Shown in pieces: positions 44,306-50,958 of a stretch of DNA of 50,958 bases (its first letter is position 1; each line of letters begins with the position of its first letter). Origin of the DNA: Pseudomonas mandelii (lineage in GTDB: Bacteria; Pseudomonadota; Gammaproteobacteria; Pseudomonadales; Pseudomonadaceae). The notes under the pieces are model-generated. The model saw nothing but the letters and a program-made list of their open reading frames with translations. It was not told the DNA's origin and searched no databases. Made by a program: the position numbers and the translations under genes. The stretch is taken from the NCBI RefSeq assembly GCF_006438925.1, contig NZ_RCZA01000020.1:1-50958 (forward strand), given 5' to 3'.

Positions 44306-45601
44306 ATGACCCAGCCCCACGCAACCAAAGTCCTGGTCATTGGTTATGTCTGGCCCGAGCCCCGCTCTTCAGCGGCCGGTGGGCACATGATGCAAATTCT
44401 CGAGACCTTCTTGCAGCAAGGCTGGGACATTACGTTCAGTAGCCCGGCCGGCACCGGCGAACACCGGGCAGACCTGACGGTCCTGGGCATTCGCGAAGTC
44501 CCGATCGAATTGAACAACAGCAGTTTCGACACGTTCATCAGCGAACTGGCCCCGGATATCGTTCTGTTCGATCGGTTCATGATGGAAGAACAGTTCGGCT
44601 GGCGCGTCGAGAAGCACTGCCCCGATGCCTTGCGCGTGCTTGAGACCTCCGACCTGCAAAGCCTGCGGGATGCCCGCCATCAACGCCTCAAGGAGCGTTT
44701 GAAGGCTAGTGACGACGCCAATGACTTCAATGAACTGTTCGCGCCGGCGTTACGTGAAGAGTTTGAGCTCATGGCCGAGACCGATCTGGCCAAACGGGAA
44801 ATCGCAGCGATTTATCGTTGCGACTTGAATCTGATGATTTCCGAAATAGAGATCGAGTTGCTGGTCGAGCAATTCAAGATGCCGCGCCACTTGCTGCACT
44901 GGTGCCCGCTGATGGTCGATCTACCGAGCGTGCCACCGGTTTCTTTTGAAGACCGCGCGCACTTTCTCAGCATCGGCAACTTCCGTCATGCGCCCAACTG
45001 GGATGCGGTGCTCTGGATGAAAACCACGATCTGGCCGCTGATCCGCGAGCAGCTGCCCAGCGCTCAGTTACATATATATGGCGCTTACACACCGCCCAAG
45101 GCGACTGCGCTGCACAACGCCAGCCAGGGTTTTCATGTAATGAACTGGGCGGAAGACGCGTTAGAAGTCATGTCTGGTGCACGGATTTGCCTGGCACCTT
45201 TACGCTTCGGTGCCGGCATCAAAGGCAAGATTGTCGACGCCATGTTGTGTGGCACGCCCACGATCACAACACCAATCGGCGCAGAAGCGATGCATGGCGA
45301 ACATCTCTGGCCGGGGGCTGTGACCCGAACAGCACAGGCGTTCGCCGATTGCGCGGTTCAGCTGTACAAGGACGAGGCTCTGTGGACGAACGCCCAATCC
45401 CAAGGGAAGACATTGCTGGCCGATCGTTATCGGCAGTCCGAACATGGCCCGGCATTGATCGAAAAGCTGGTGTACTGCCAACAACACCTGACGCAACTTA
45501 GAAGTGATAATTTTACGGGTAGCATGTTGCGTCATCACCATCACAAAAGTACGCAATACATGGCGCAATGGATTGAGGCAAAGAATCGAAATCCACTATA
45601 G
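44306..45601 (+). CDS. Glycosyltransferase (GT-B, GT4-like)
   Basis: A 431-residue protein with AAAGGA upstream of the ATG. The N-terminal Rossmann half has V-L-V-I-G-Y-V-W-P-E-P-R-S-S-A-A-G-G-H; the C-terminal half has F-L-S-I-G-N-F-R-H-A-P-N-W-D-A, L-H-I-Y-G-A-Y and L-A-P-L-R-F-G-A-G-I-K-G-K-I-V-D-A-M-L-C-G-T-P-T-I, the GT4 donor-binding signature. The middle (120-180) is unusually long and charged. It probably transfers a sugar to a surface glycan or protein. It stands alone between the toxin-like gene and the phosphodiesterase, so its acceptor is unclear; modification of a neighbour is possible. Confidence 0.85.
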   Translation: MTQPHATKVLVIGYVWPEPRSSAAGGHMMQILETFLQQGWDITFSSPAGTGEHRADLTVLGIREVPIELNNSSFDTFISELAPDIVLFDRFMMEEQFGWRVEKHCPDALRVLETSDLQSLRDARHQRLKERLKASDDANDFNELFAPALREEFELMAETDLAKREIAAIYRCDLNLMISEIEIELLVEQFKMPRHLLHWCPLMVDLPSVPPVSFEDRAHFLSIGNFRHAPNWDAVLWMKTTIWPLIREQLPSAQLHIYGAYTPPKATALHNASQGFHVMNWAEDALEVMSGARICLAPLRFGAGIKGKIVDAMLCGTPTITTPIGAEAMHGEHLWPGAVTRTAQAFADCAVQLYKDEALWTNAQSQGKTLLADRYRQSEHGPALIEKLVYCQQHLTQLRSDNFTGSMLRHHHHKSTQYMAQWIEAKNRNPL

Positions 45602-45641
45602 CACTTACCCCAACAACAAACATTTCGCATTACCACTATTA

Positions 45642-45671
45642 TTGACCAAGCTTAATACCCTCCTTTATAAA
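45642..45671 (+). promoter_or_regulatory. Likely sigma-70 promoter of the PI-PLC-like gene
   Basis: TTGACC (45642-45647), 18 bases, TATAAA (45666-45671). Each hexamer differs from consensus at one position. Transcription would start near 45678, right at the edge of the inverted repeat 45679-45708. Confidence 0.55.
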
Positions 45672-45678
45672 TACTCGA

Positions 45679-45708
45679 CCGAACTTTAACTTGTTTAGTT
45701 AAGTTCGG
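45679..45708. repeat. Inverted repeat at the predicted transcription start
   Basis: CCGAACTT-T-AACT and AGTTAAGTTCGG pair over 12 bp with one bulged T and a 5-base centre. Its place just downstream of the -10 suggests an operator or a 5' stem-loop. It could also be the terminator of the glycosyltransferase gene, though no T run follows. Confidence 0.6.
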
Positions 45709-45751
45709 CACAACGACCTACTCATAATAAATCAATGCAAGGATGCATCAA

Positions 45752-46615
45752 ATGGACAACTTTGTTCAGAACAACCACGCACTTAACAACTGGATGGCCG
45801 CTACTCCGGCAATTGATACATTGTCGCTCAGCGAATTGACGCTGCCAGGCACCCATAACGCGGGCAGCGACTGGAAAGCATCCTGGCCGCTGATTCCAGG
45901 CGCCCACTGGCTCGCCTGTCAGCACCAATCGTTTTATGCCCAGCTGAAGCACGGCTCTCGAGCACTCGATATCCGTTTAATGTATGACGCTGGCGCGCCG
46001 GGACTCGGGAAATTCTGCATTCATCACAACAGTTACCGCAATGGTCGTACCTTGGGGCACCTTGTAACCGACGTGGAAGACTTTCTTCAGGAGAACCCCA
46101 ACGAATTCATCATCCTGGACTTTCATGACCTGAAGGGGGATCAGTTTGATTTCGCTTACTTCAACAGAATGATGATGCACTTTCTCGGCCATCGCATAAT
46201 CCCTACCCAAAACCGGTCTCTGAGTCTTCGTCAACTCAAACAAATCAGCTCTGAACAAAGAATTTTGGTCGCGGCCCCATGGCACAGTGCGCTTGATCGA
46301 AATGTATTTCACGAGCAGATCGGGCACAAATGGTCTGGCAGCGGTATTACCAGTACCGCGAACTTGGAAAAGCACATTATTAATGTGCTGAAATACCCGC
46401 CGGGCACATGGACGCCGTGGTCGCTTTCCGCCACCAGTTACAGCGCTCTCGGTGGCCCCGTGGATATTCATGACAAGCTTAATTCCTGGTTCGATCCGAA
46501 GAAAAGCGACTGGGCGTCAAAGTGCAACATCATCAACGTCGATTTTATTGAAGAGTCCAACATTGTCTCTTATTGCCGAACTGTAAACCTGACGAAAGCG
46601 AGCAAGCGAAATTAA
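45752..46615 (+). CDS. PI-PLC X-domain phosphodiesterase
   Basis: A 287-residue protein started at the ATG at 45752 (M-D-N-F-V-Q-N-N), with AAGGA eight bases upstream; the in-frame ATG at 45743 overlaps that site. The bacterial PI-PLC barrel is seen in L-T-L-P-G-T-H-N-A-G (first catalytic histidine), G-S-R-A-L-D-I-R and F-C-I-H-H-N (second histidine), followed by N-E-F-I-I-L-D-F-H. It should cleave phosphatidylinositol or a related phosphodiester. There is no Sec signal, so it is either cytosolic or exported by a specialised system. Pseudomonads themselves contain little phosphatidylinositol, so a host-membrane target is a reasonable guess. Confidence 0.85.
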   Translation: MDNFVQNNHALNNWMAATPAIDTLSLSELTLPGTHNAGSDWKASWPLIPGAHWLACQHQSFYAQLKHGSRALDIRLMYDAGAPGLGKFCIHHNSYRNGRTLGHLVTDVEDFLQENPNEFIILDFHDLKGDQFDFAYFNRMMMHFLGHRIIPTQNRSLSLRQLKQISSEQRILVAAPWHSALDRNVFHEQIGHKWSGSGITSTANLEKHIINVLKYPPGTWTPWSLSATSYSALGGPVDIHDKLNSWFDPKKSDWASKCNIINVDFIEESNIVSYCRTVNLTKASKRN

Positions 46616-46741
46616 CAATTTTCGCGCCCGGTTACGGAGACAGGCTGCACGAGCAGGCCTAAGCGAAAGTCGTGGCAGGCTGGCACAGCAGGCGCCAAAA
46701 GAGGCATGATCGAATAGCGATAACAAGAAAAGCACCCTGAC

Positions 46742-47647
46742 ATGACCCGAACAGCCCGCGTGACAGACCCCTCCTACGAACTGATGGACGACCATAACGG
46801 GTTGTCCATCATCTATCGCCAGCACGGATTTCCCTGCCCGTTGGTGCGTTGGCATTTTCACAAGGAATACGAACTGCACCTGATCGTCGCCAGCTCCGGC
46901 AAAGTGTTCATCGGCGACTACATCGGTAACTTCTATCCGGAATCGCTGTTCCTCACCGGCCCCAACCTGCCCCACAACTGGATCAGCCAGGTGGCCGAAG
47001 ACGAAGTGGTGCCCAAGCGCGACATGCTGGTCAACTTCACGGATGAGTTATTCGACAGCGGCCACTTGGTGTTTGCCGAGCTCAAAACGCTTGCACCGCT
47101 GTTGGAGCGCGCCCAGTACGGCATCGAGTTTCGCTGCAAGCGCACCATCCGCCAGGCCATGACCTTGATGCAGCGCATCGCCGATACCAAAGGTGTGACA
47201 CGCCTCGGGCACTTTTTCATTCTGCTGGAGTTGCTGGCCGCCTCTGACGACTTTCAGTTGCTGTCTGGGGCCACGACGCCGCAATTGGCCGACGAGCACA
47301 ATATCGATCGCACTAACCGGGCGGTGGATTACATCTTCGCGCATTACGCTCGGGAACTGCCGCTGGAGGAAGTCGCCGAGCACTTGGGCATGAAGCCGAC
47401 TTATTTCAGTCGAGTGTTCAAGCAAGCCACCGGCCGGTGCTTCATCGAGTTCGTCAATCGGCTGCGCATCAGCAAATCCTGTGAGCTGTTGGCCGACGGT
47501 GACAAACCGGTAACCGATGTGTGTTTCGAATCGGGTTTCAACAATATTTCCAATTTCAATCGGCGCTTTCAGCAACTCAAGGGCATGACGCCATCGCACT
47601 ACCGGCGGCTGGCGGTGCAGCGGTTGACCGAACAAAACCTCGGTTAA
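46742..47647 (+). CDS. mtlR: AraC-family activator of the polyol operon (MtlR-like)
   Basis: A 301-residue regulator with an N-terminal cupin sensing domain (W-H-F-H-K-E-Y-E-L-H and G-P-N-L-P-H-N-W) and two C-terminal helix-turn-helix units from about 195 (L-P-L-E-E-V-A-E-H-L-G-M-K-P-T-Y-F-S-R-V-F-K and V-C-F-E-S-G-F-N-N-I-S-N-F-N-R-R-F). In P. fluorescens, MtlR activates mtlEFGKDYZ in response to mannitol, sorbitol and arabitol. It is encoded directly upstream of mtlE on the same strand, separated by 320 bases with a repeat and the presumed mtlE promoter. Confidence 0.88.
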   Translation: MTRTARVTDPSYELMDDHNGLSIIYRQHGFPCPLVRWHFHKEYELHLIVASSGKVFIGDYIGNFYPESLFLTGPNLPHNWISQVAEDEVVPKRDMLVNFTDELFDSGHLVFAELKTLAPLLERAQYGIEFRCKRTIRQAMTLMQRIADTKGVTRLGHFFILLELLAASDDFQLLSGATTPQLADEHNIDRTNRAVDYIFAHYARELPLEEVAEHLGMKPTYFSRVFKQATGRCFIEFVNRLRISKSCELLADGDKPVTDVCFESGFNNISNFNRRFQQLKGMTPSHYRRLAVQRLTEQNLG

Positions 47648-47650
47648 AGA

Positions 47651-47738
47651 AAGATCAAAAGATCGCAGGCTGCGCCAGCTCCTTCAGGGGATCGCATTCC
47701 AATGTAGGAGCTGGCGAAGCCTGCGATCTTTTGATCTT
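47651..47738. repeat. Long inverted repeat between mtlR and mtlE
   Basis: AAGATCAAAAGATCGCAGGC at 47651-47670 is the exact reverse complement of 47719-47738, and the inner parts (GCCAGCTCC/GGAGCTGGC) pair too. This is a second REP-like family, different from the TGTGGGAGCGAG type. Its place just past the mtlR stop suggests transcript termination or mRNA protection. A small hairpin (AACGGC/GCCGTT) follows at 47774-47791. The rest, up to 47967, presumably holds the MtlR-controlled promoter. Confidence 0.85.
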
Positions 47739-47967
47739 GGGGCCCGAAAACCTGTACAGAATCAATACTGATTAACGGCAAAAAAGCCGTTCCCTGCACC
47801 TCTCCCTCCAAACACCAGTGCAAAATAGTATCGATTCAAGTGCGATGGATGATTTGTCACGTCATCAATAGAAGGCTGTAATCAGTGCACATTCTTCCTG
47901 CCGTCGGAAGACACAAAAACAATAACTGTCCTTCTGTAACCCGCCGGGTGCAGAAAAGGAGTGCACG

Positions 47968-49278
47968 ATGCAACCTTCTGTAAAAGCTCTGCTTGCCCTC
48001 ACCTGCATGACCCTCAGCAGCGTCAGCCTCGGCGCCCAGACCCTGACCATCGCCACCGTCAACAACAGCGACATGATCCGCATGCAAAAACTCTCGAAAA
48101 CCTTCGAGGCCGAGCATCCGGACATCAAGCTAAATTGGGTGGTGCTGGAAGAAAATGTGCTGCGCCAACGCCTGACCACCGACATCGCTACTCAGGGCGG
48201 GCAGTTCGATGTGTTGACCATCGGCATGTACGAAGCCGCACTCTGGGGCGCCAAAGGTTGGCTGGAGCCGATGAAGGACTTGCCGGCCAGTTACGCCCTC
48301 GACGACGTGTTCCCATCGGTGCGTGAAGGCTTGTCGGTCAAGGGTTCGCTGTATGCCTTGCCCTTCTACGCCGAGAGCTCCATCACCTATTACCGTACCG
48401 ACCTGTTCAAGGACGCCGGGCTGACCATGCCCGAGCATCCGACCTGGACCCAGATCAGCGAATTCGCCAGCAAACTCACCAATAAGGATAAAGAACAGTA
48501 CGGTATCTGCCTGCGCGGCAAAGCCGGTTGGGGCGAGAACATGGCGCTGATCACCACCGTCGCCAATGCCTATGGTGCGCGCTGGTTCGATGAGCAGTGG
48601 AAGCCGGAATTCACCGGCCCCGAGTGGAAAAACGCGCTCAACTTCTACGTTGATACCATGAAGAAATCCGGCCCGCCGGGTGCGTCGAGCAACGGTTTCA
48701 ACGAAAACCTCGCGCTGTTCAACAGCGGCAAATGCGCGATCTGGGTCGATGCCAGTGTTGCCGGTTCGTTCGTCACCGACAAGACCCAAAGCAAGGTCAG
48801 CGACCACGTCGGCTTCACCTACGCACCGCACGAGACCACCGACAAGGGCTCGGCCTGGTTGTATTCCTGGGCGCTGGCGATTCCGACCAGTTCCAAGGCC
48901 AAGGACGCCGCGAAAACCTTCAGCGCCTGGGCTACTTCCAAGGAATACGGTGCTTTGGTTGCAGAGAAAGACGGCATTGCCAACGTGCCGCCAGGTACCC
49001 GCGCCTCGACGTACAGCGATGAGTACATGAAGGCTGCGCCATTCGCCAAGGTGACTCTGGAGTCGCTGAAAGCCGCGGACCCGAGCAAACCGACCCTCAA
49101 ACCCGTGCCCTATATCGGCATTCAGTTGGTGACCATTCCTGAGTTCCAGGCCGTGGGTACCCAGGTCGGCAAGCTGTTCTCGGCGGCACTGATCGGCCAG
49201 ACCACGGTTGACCAGGCCCTGACCGCTGCCCAACAAACCACCGAACGTGAAATGAAGCGCGCCGGTTACCCCAAGTAA
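47968..49278 (+). CDS. mtlE: Polyol ABC transporter substrate-binding protein MtlE
   Basis: A 436-residue periplasmic protein of the family 1 extracellular solute-binding type, with AAGGAG upstream of the ATG. The signal peptide (about 1-23) ends at S-L-G-A-Q; then come L-T-I-A-T-V-N-N-S-D-M and F-E-A-E-H-P-D-I-K-L. Further motifs are L-P-F-Y-A-E-S-S-I-T-Y-Y-R and F-N-S-G-K-C-A-I-W-V-D. It captures mannitol, sorbitol or arabitol for the MtlFG permease. The downstream REP pair before mtlF may allow it to be made in excess over the membrane parts. Confidence 0.92.
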   Translation: MQPSVKALLALTCMTLSSVSLGAQTLTIATVNNSDMIRMQKLSKTFEAEHPDIKLNWVVLEENVLRQRLTTDIATQGGQFDVLTIGMYEAALWGAKGWLEPMKDLPASYALDDVFPSVREGLSVKGSLYALPFYAESSITYYRTDLFKDAGLTMPEHPTWTQISEFASKLTNKDKEQYGICLRGKAGWGENMALITTVANAYGARWFDEQWKPEFTGPEWKNALNFYVDTMKKSGPPGASSNGFNENLALFNSGKCAIWVDASVAGSFVTDKTQSKVSDHVGFTYAPHETTDKGSAWLYSWALAIPTSSKAKDAAKTFSAWATSKEYGALVAEKDGIANVPPGTRASTYSDEYMKAAPFAKVTLESLKAADPSKPTLKPVPYIGIQLVTIPEFQAVGTQVGKLFSAALIGQTTVDQALTAAQQTTEREMKRAGYPK

Positions 49279-49290
49279 CCCGCAACCTAT

Positions 49291-49397
49291 TGTGGGAGCG
49301 AGCCTGCTCGCGAAAGCGATGTTCCAATCGCCAAAGAGGCATCGGATGTACCGACCTCTTCGCGAGCAGGTCGGATCGCCGCACCGTCGCTCCCACA
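49291..49397. repeat. REP pair between mtlE and mtlF, right copy altered
   Basis: The left copy (TGTGGGAGCGAGCCTGCTCG from 49291) is regular. The inverted right copy starts regularly (CTTCGCGAGCAGG) but then has TCGGATCGCCGCACCG before the terminal TCGCTCCCACA, so it differs in its middle from the left one. The pair lies inside the operon. Confidence 0.85.
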
Positions 49398-49437
49398 TTT
49401 GATCTTCATGCACCTGTTCTTAATTGGTTCTATCGCC

Positions 49438-50364
49438 ATGAATATTTCAACTGCCAAAGCTCACATGGACATTCCCCAACCGGTGCGTAAAAGCCGGTTG
49501 GCCAACCCCGGCTGGTTCCTGGTCAGCCCCTCGGTGGCGTTGTTGCTGCTGTGGATGATCGTGCCGCTGGGCATGACCGTGTACTTCTCGCTGATCCGCT
49601 ACAACCTGCTCTACCCCGGCGAGAACGCGTTCGTCGGGCTGGAGAACTTCAGCTACTTCCTCAGCGACTCGGGGTTCCTGCCCGGCGCCACCAATACCTT
49701 GTTGCTGGTCGGCAGTGTGCTAGTGATCAGCGTGGTGTTCGGCGTGTTGATCAGTGCGCTGCTGGAGGCCAGTGAGTTTCTCGGTCGCGGCATCGTCCGG
49801 GTGATGCTGATCTCGCCGTTTTTCATCATGCCCACCGTCGGTGCGCTGATCTGGAAGAACCTGATTTTCCATCCGGTGTCGGGGATCCTCGCCTACGTCT
49901 GGAAGCTGTTCGGCGCGCAGCCGGTGGACTGGCTGGCGCACTACCCGTTGCTGTCGATCATCATCATTGTGTCCTGGCAATGGCTGCCGTTCGCCATCCT
50001 GATTCTGATGACCGCCATGCAGTCCCTCGACCAGGAACAGAAAGAAGCCGCGCGCCTCGACGGTGCCGGGCCGATCGCGATTTTCTGGCACCTGACCCTG
50101 CCGCACCTGGCCCGGCCGATTGCCGTCGTGGTGATGATCGAAACCATCTTCCTGCTCTCGGTGTTCGCCGAAATCTTCACCACCACCAACGGAGGTCCCG
50201 GCTACGCCTCGACCAACCTCGCCTACCTGATCTACAACCAGGCGCTGGTGCAGTTCGACGTCGGCATGGCGTCCGCCGGTGGTTTGATCGCGGTGGTGAT
50301 CGCCAACATCGCCGCCATCGTGCTGGTGCGCATGATCGGCAAAAACCTGACAGACAAAGCCTGA
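49438..50364 (+). CDS. mtlF: Polyol ABC transporter permease MtlF
   Basis: A 308-residue inner-membrane protein with six membrane helices. I start it at the ATG at 49438 (M-N-I-S-T-A-K-A-H-M-D-I-P-Q); the open frame back to 49399 overlaps REP sequence. The EAA loop that contacts the ATPase is visible as Q-K-E-A-A-R-L-D-G-A-G-P near residue 205. It pairs with MtlG. The ribosome site is weak, which fits lower expression than mtlE. Confidence 0.9.
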   Translation: MNISTAKAHMDIPQPVRKSRLANPGWFLVSPSVALLLLWMIVPLGMTVYFSLIRYNLLYPGENAFVGLENFSYFLSDSGFLPGATNTLLLVGSVLVISVVFGVLISALLEASEFLGRGIVRVMLISPFFIMPTVGALIWKNLIFHPVSGILAYVWKLFGAQPVDWLAHYPLLSIIIIVSWQWLPFAILILMTAMQSLDQEQKEAARLDGAGPIAIFWHLTLPHLARPIAVVVMIETIFLLSVFAEIFTTTNGGPGYASTNLAYLIYNQALVQFDVGMASAGGLIAVVIANIAAIVLVRMIGKNLTDKA

Positions 50365-50374
50365 GGCCTGCGCC

Positions 50375-50958
50375 ATGACCCTTCAACAATCCCGCCGTCT
50401 GCAAAGCCTGCTGCTCGGCACCCTGGCCTGGGCCATCGCGATCCTGATCTTCTTCCCGATCTTCTGGATGGTGATGACCAGTTTCAAAACCGAAATCGAT
50501 GCCTTCGCCACGCCGCCGCAGTTCCTCTTCACGCCCACGCTGGAGAACTACCTGCACATCAACGAGCGCAGCGATTACTTCAGTTTCGCCTGGAACTCGG
50601 TGGTGATTTCGTTCAGCGCCACGGCCCTGTGCCTGCTGATCGCGGTGCCGGCGGCCTACTCGATGGCGTTCTACGAAACCAAGCGCACCAAAGGCACGTT
50701 GCTGTGGATGCTCTCCACCAAGATGCTGCCGCCGGTGGGCGTACTGATGCCGATCTACCTGCTGGCCAAAAGTTTCGGCCTGCTCGATACGCGCATCGCG
50801 CTGATCGTGATCTACACGCTGATCAACCTGCCGATCGTGGTCTGGATGATTTACACCTACTTCAAAGACATCCCCAAGGACATCCTCGAAGCCGCGCGCC
50901 TCGACGGTGCCACGCTGTGGCAGGAAATGGTCCGGGTGCTGCTGCCGATCGCCAAGGG
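50375..50958 (+). CDS. mtlG: Polyol ABC transporter permease MtlG, 3' truncated by window end
   Basis: The ATG at 50375 lies 10 bases after the mtlF stop and opens a frame that is still open at the last base (about 194 of the usual 270-280 residues). It begins M-T-L-Q-Q-S-R-R-L-Q-S and has a helix W-A-I-A-I-L-I-F-F-P-I-F-W-M-V, the P-A-A-Y-S-M-A-F motif and the EAA loop D-I-L-E-A-A-R-L-D-G-A near the end. It is the second permease subunit of the polyol importer. mtlK (ATPase) would be expected beyond the window. Confidence 0.92.
   Translation, partial: MTLQQSRRLQSLLLGTLAWAIAILIFFPIFWMVMTSFKTEIDAFATPPQFLFTPTLENYLHINERSDYFSFAWNSVVISFSATALCLLIAVPAAYSMAFYETKRTKGTLLWMLSTKMLPPVGVLMPIYLLAKSFGLLDTRIALIVIYTLINLPIVVWMIYTYFKDIPKDILEAARLDGATLWQEMVRVLLPIAK

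Noticed and set aside
1..50958. CRISPR array, tRNA or rRNA genes
   Set aside because: No regularly spaced direct repeats, no tRNA-like cloverleaf or CCA end and no rRNA-like stretch were noticed on reading both strands.

Overview
The window looks like a chromosomal segment of a Pseudomonas from the fluorescens group. The grounds are gene content and repeats: a mexS-mexT-mexE-mexF-oprN efflux locus in the P. aeruginosa order, a mannitol/polyol mtlR-mtlEFG locus of the P. fluorescens type, a PqaA-like protein, and several Pseudomonas REP pairs built on the 'tgtgggagcgag' core. No rRNA, tRNA or CRISPR array was seen. All family names come from reading the translations; no database search was run.

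Region 1 (1 to about 12,465) is an accessory block, visibly A/T-richer in places, opening with the right end of an IS66-type element. It holds mostly single, differently oriented genes: a PD-(D/E)XK nuclease-like protein, a zinc-ribbon membrane protein, a TPR plus HEPN protein of the LA2681 type, an AAA_13 ATPase with a zinc hook and an anticodon-nuclease-like R-x3-E...H triad, an unrecognised 376-residue protein divergent from it, an unrecognised membrane protein, and a nuclease-fold protein carrying two copies of an unusual C-x4-C-x-C-x2-C module. This is the look of a defence island. Two tiny charged proteins sharing an N-K-G-T-x-G-x-N motif, each with its own terminator, are hidden here. 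The block ends inside a MocR/GntR regulator gene cut off just after its DNA-binding helix, which marks the border with core sequence.

Region 2 (12,689 to 26,671) is core-like: an unrecognised 496-residue protein, mexS and mexT divergent from one another, the mexEF-oprN operon, and convergent to it an AaeB/FUSC-type efflux operon (FUSC transporter, DUF1656 peptide, HlyD-type fusion protein).

Region 3 (26,876 to 38,413) is a signalling hub: a TPR protein, a KaiC-like double ATPase translationally coupled to a hybrid histidine kinase, then on the opposite strand a likely operon of a 1163-residue hybrid kinase (CHASE3, GAF, kinase, three receivers), CheR, CheB, a receiver-kinase and a stand-alone receiver. 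A second stand-alone receiver is divergent from the large kinase.

Region 4 (38,580 to 46,615) carries a PqaA-like protein, a relic of another receiver gene, a large toxin-like protein ending in an M35-like HExxH metallopeptidase domain, a glycosyltransferase and a PI-PLC-like phosphodiesterase. Region 5 (46,742 to the end) is the polyol uptake locus: mtlR, mtlE, mtlF and the first part of mtlG, with a REP pair between the binding protein and permease genes.
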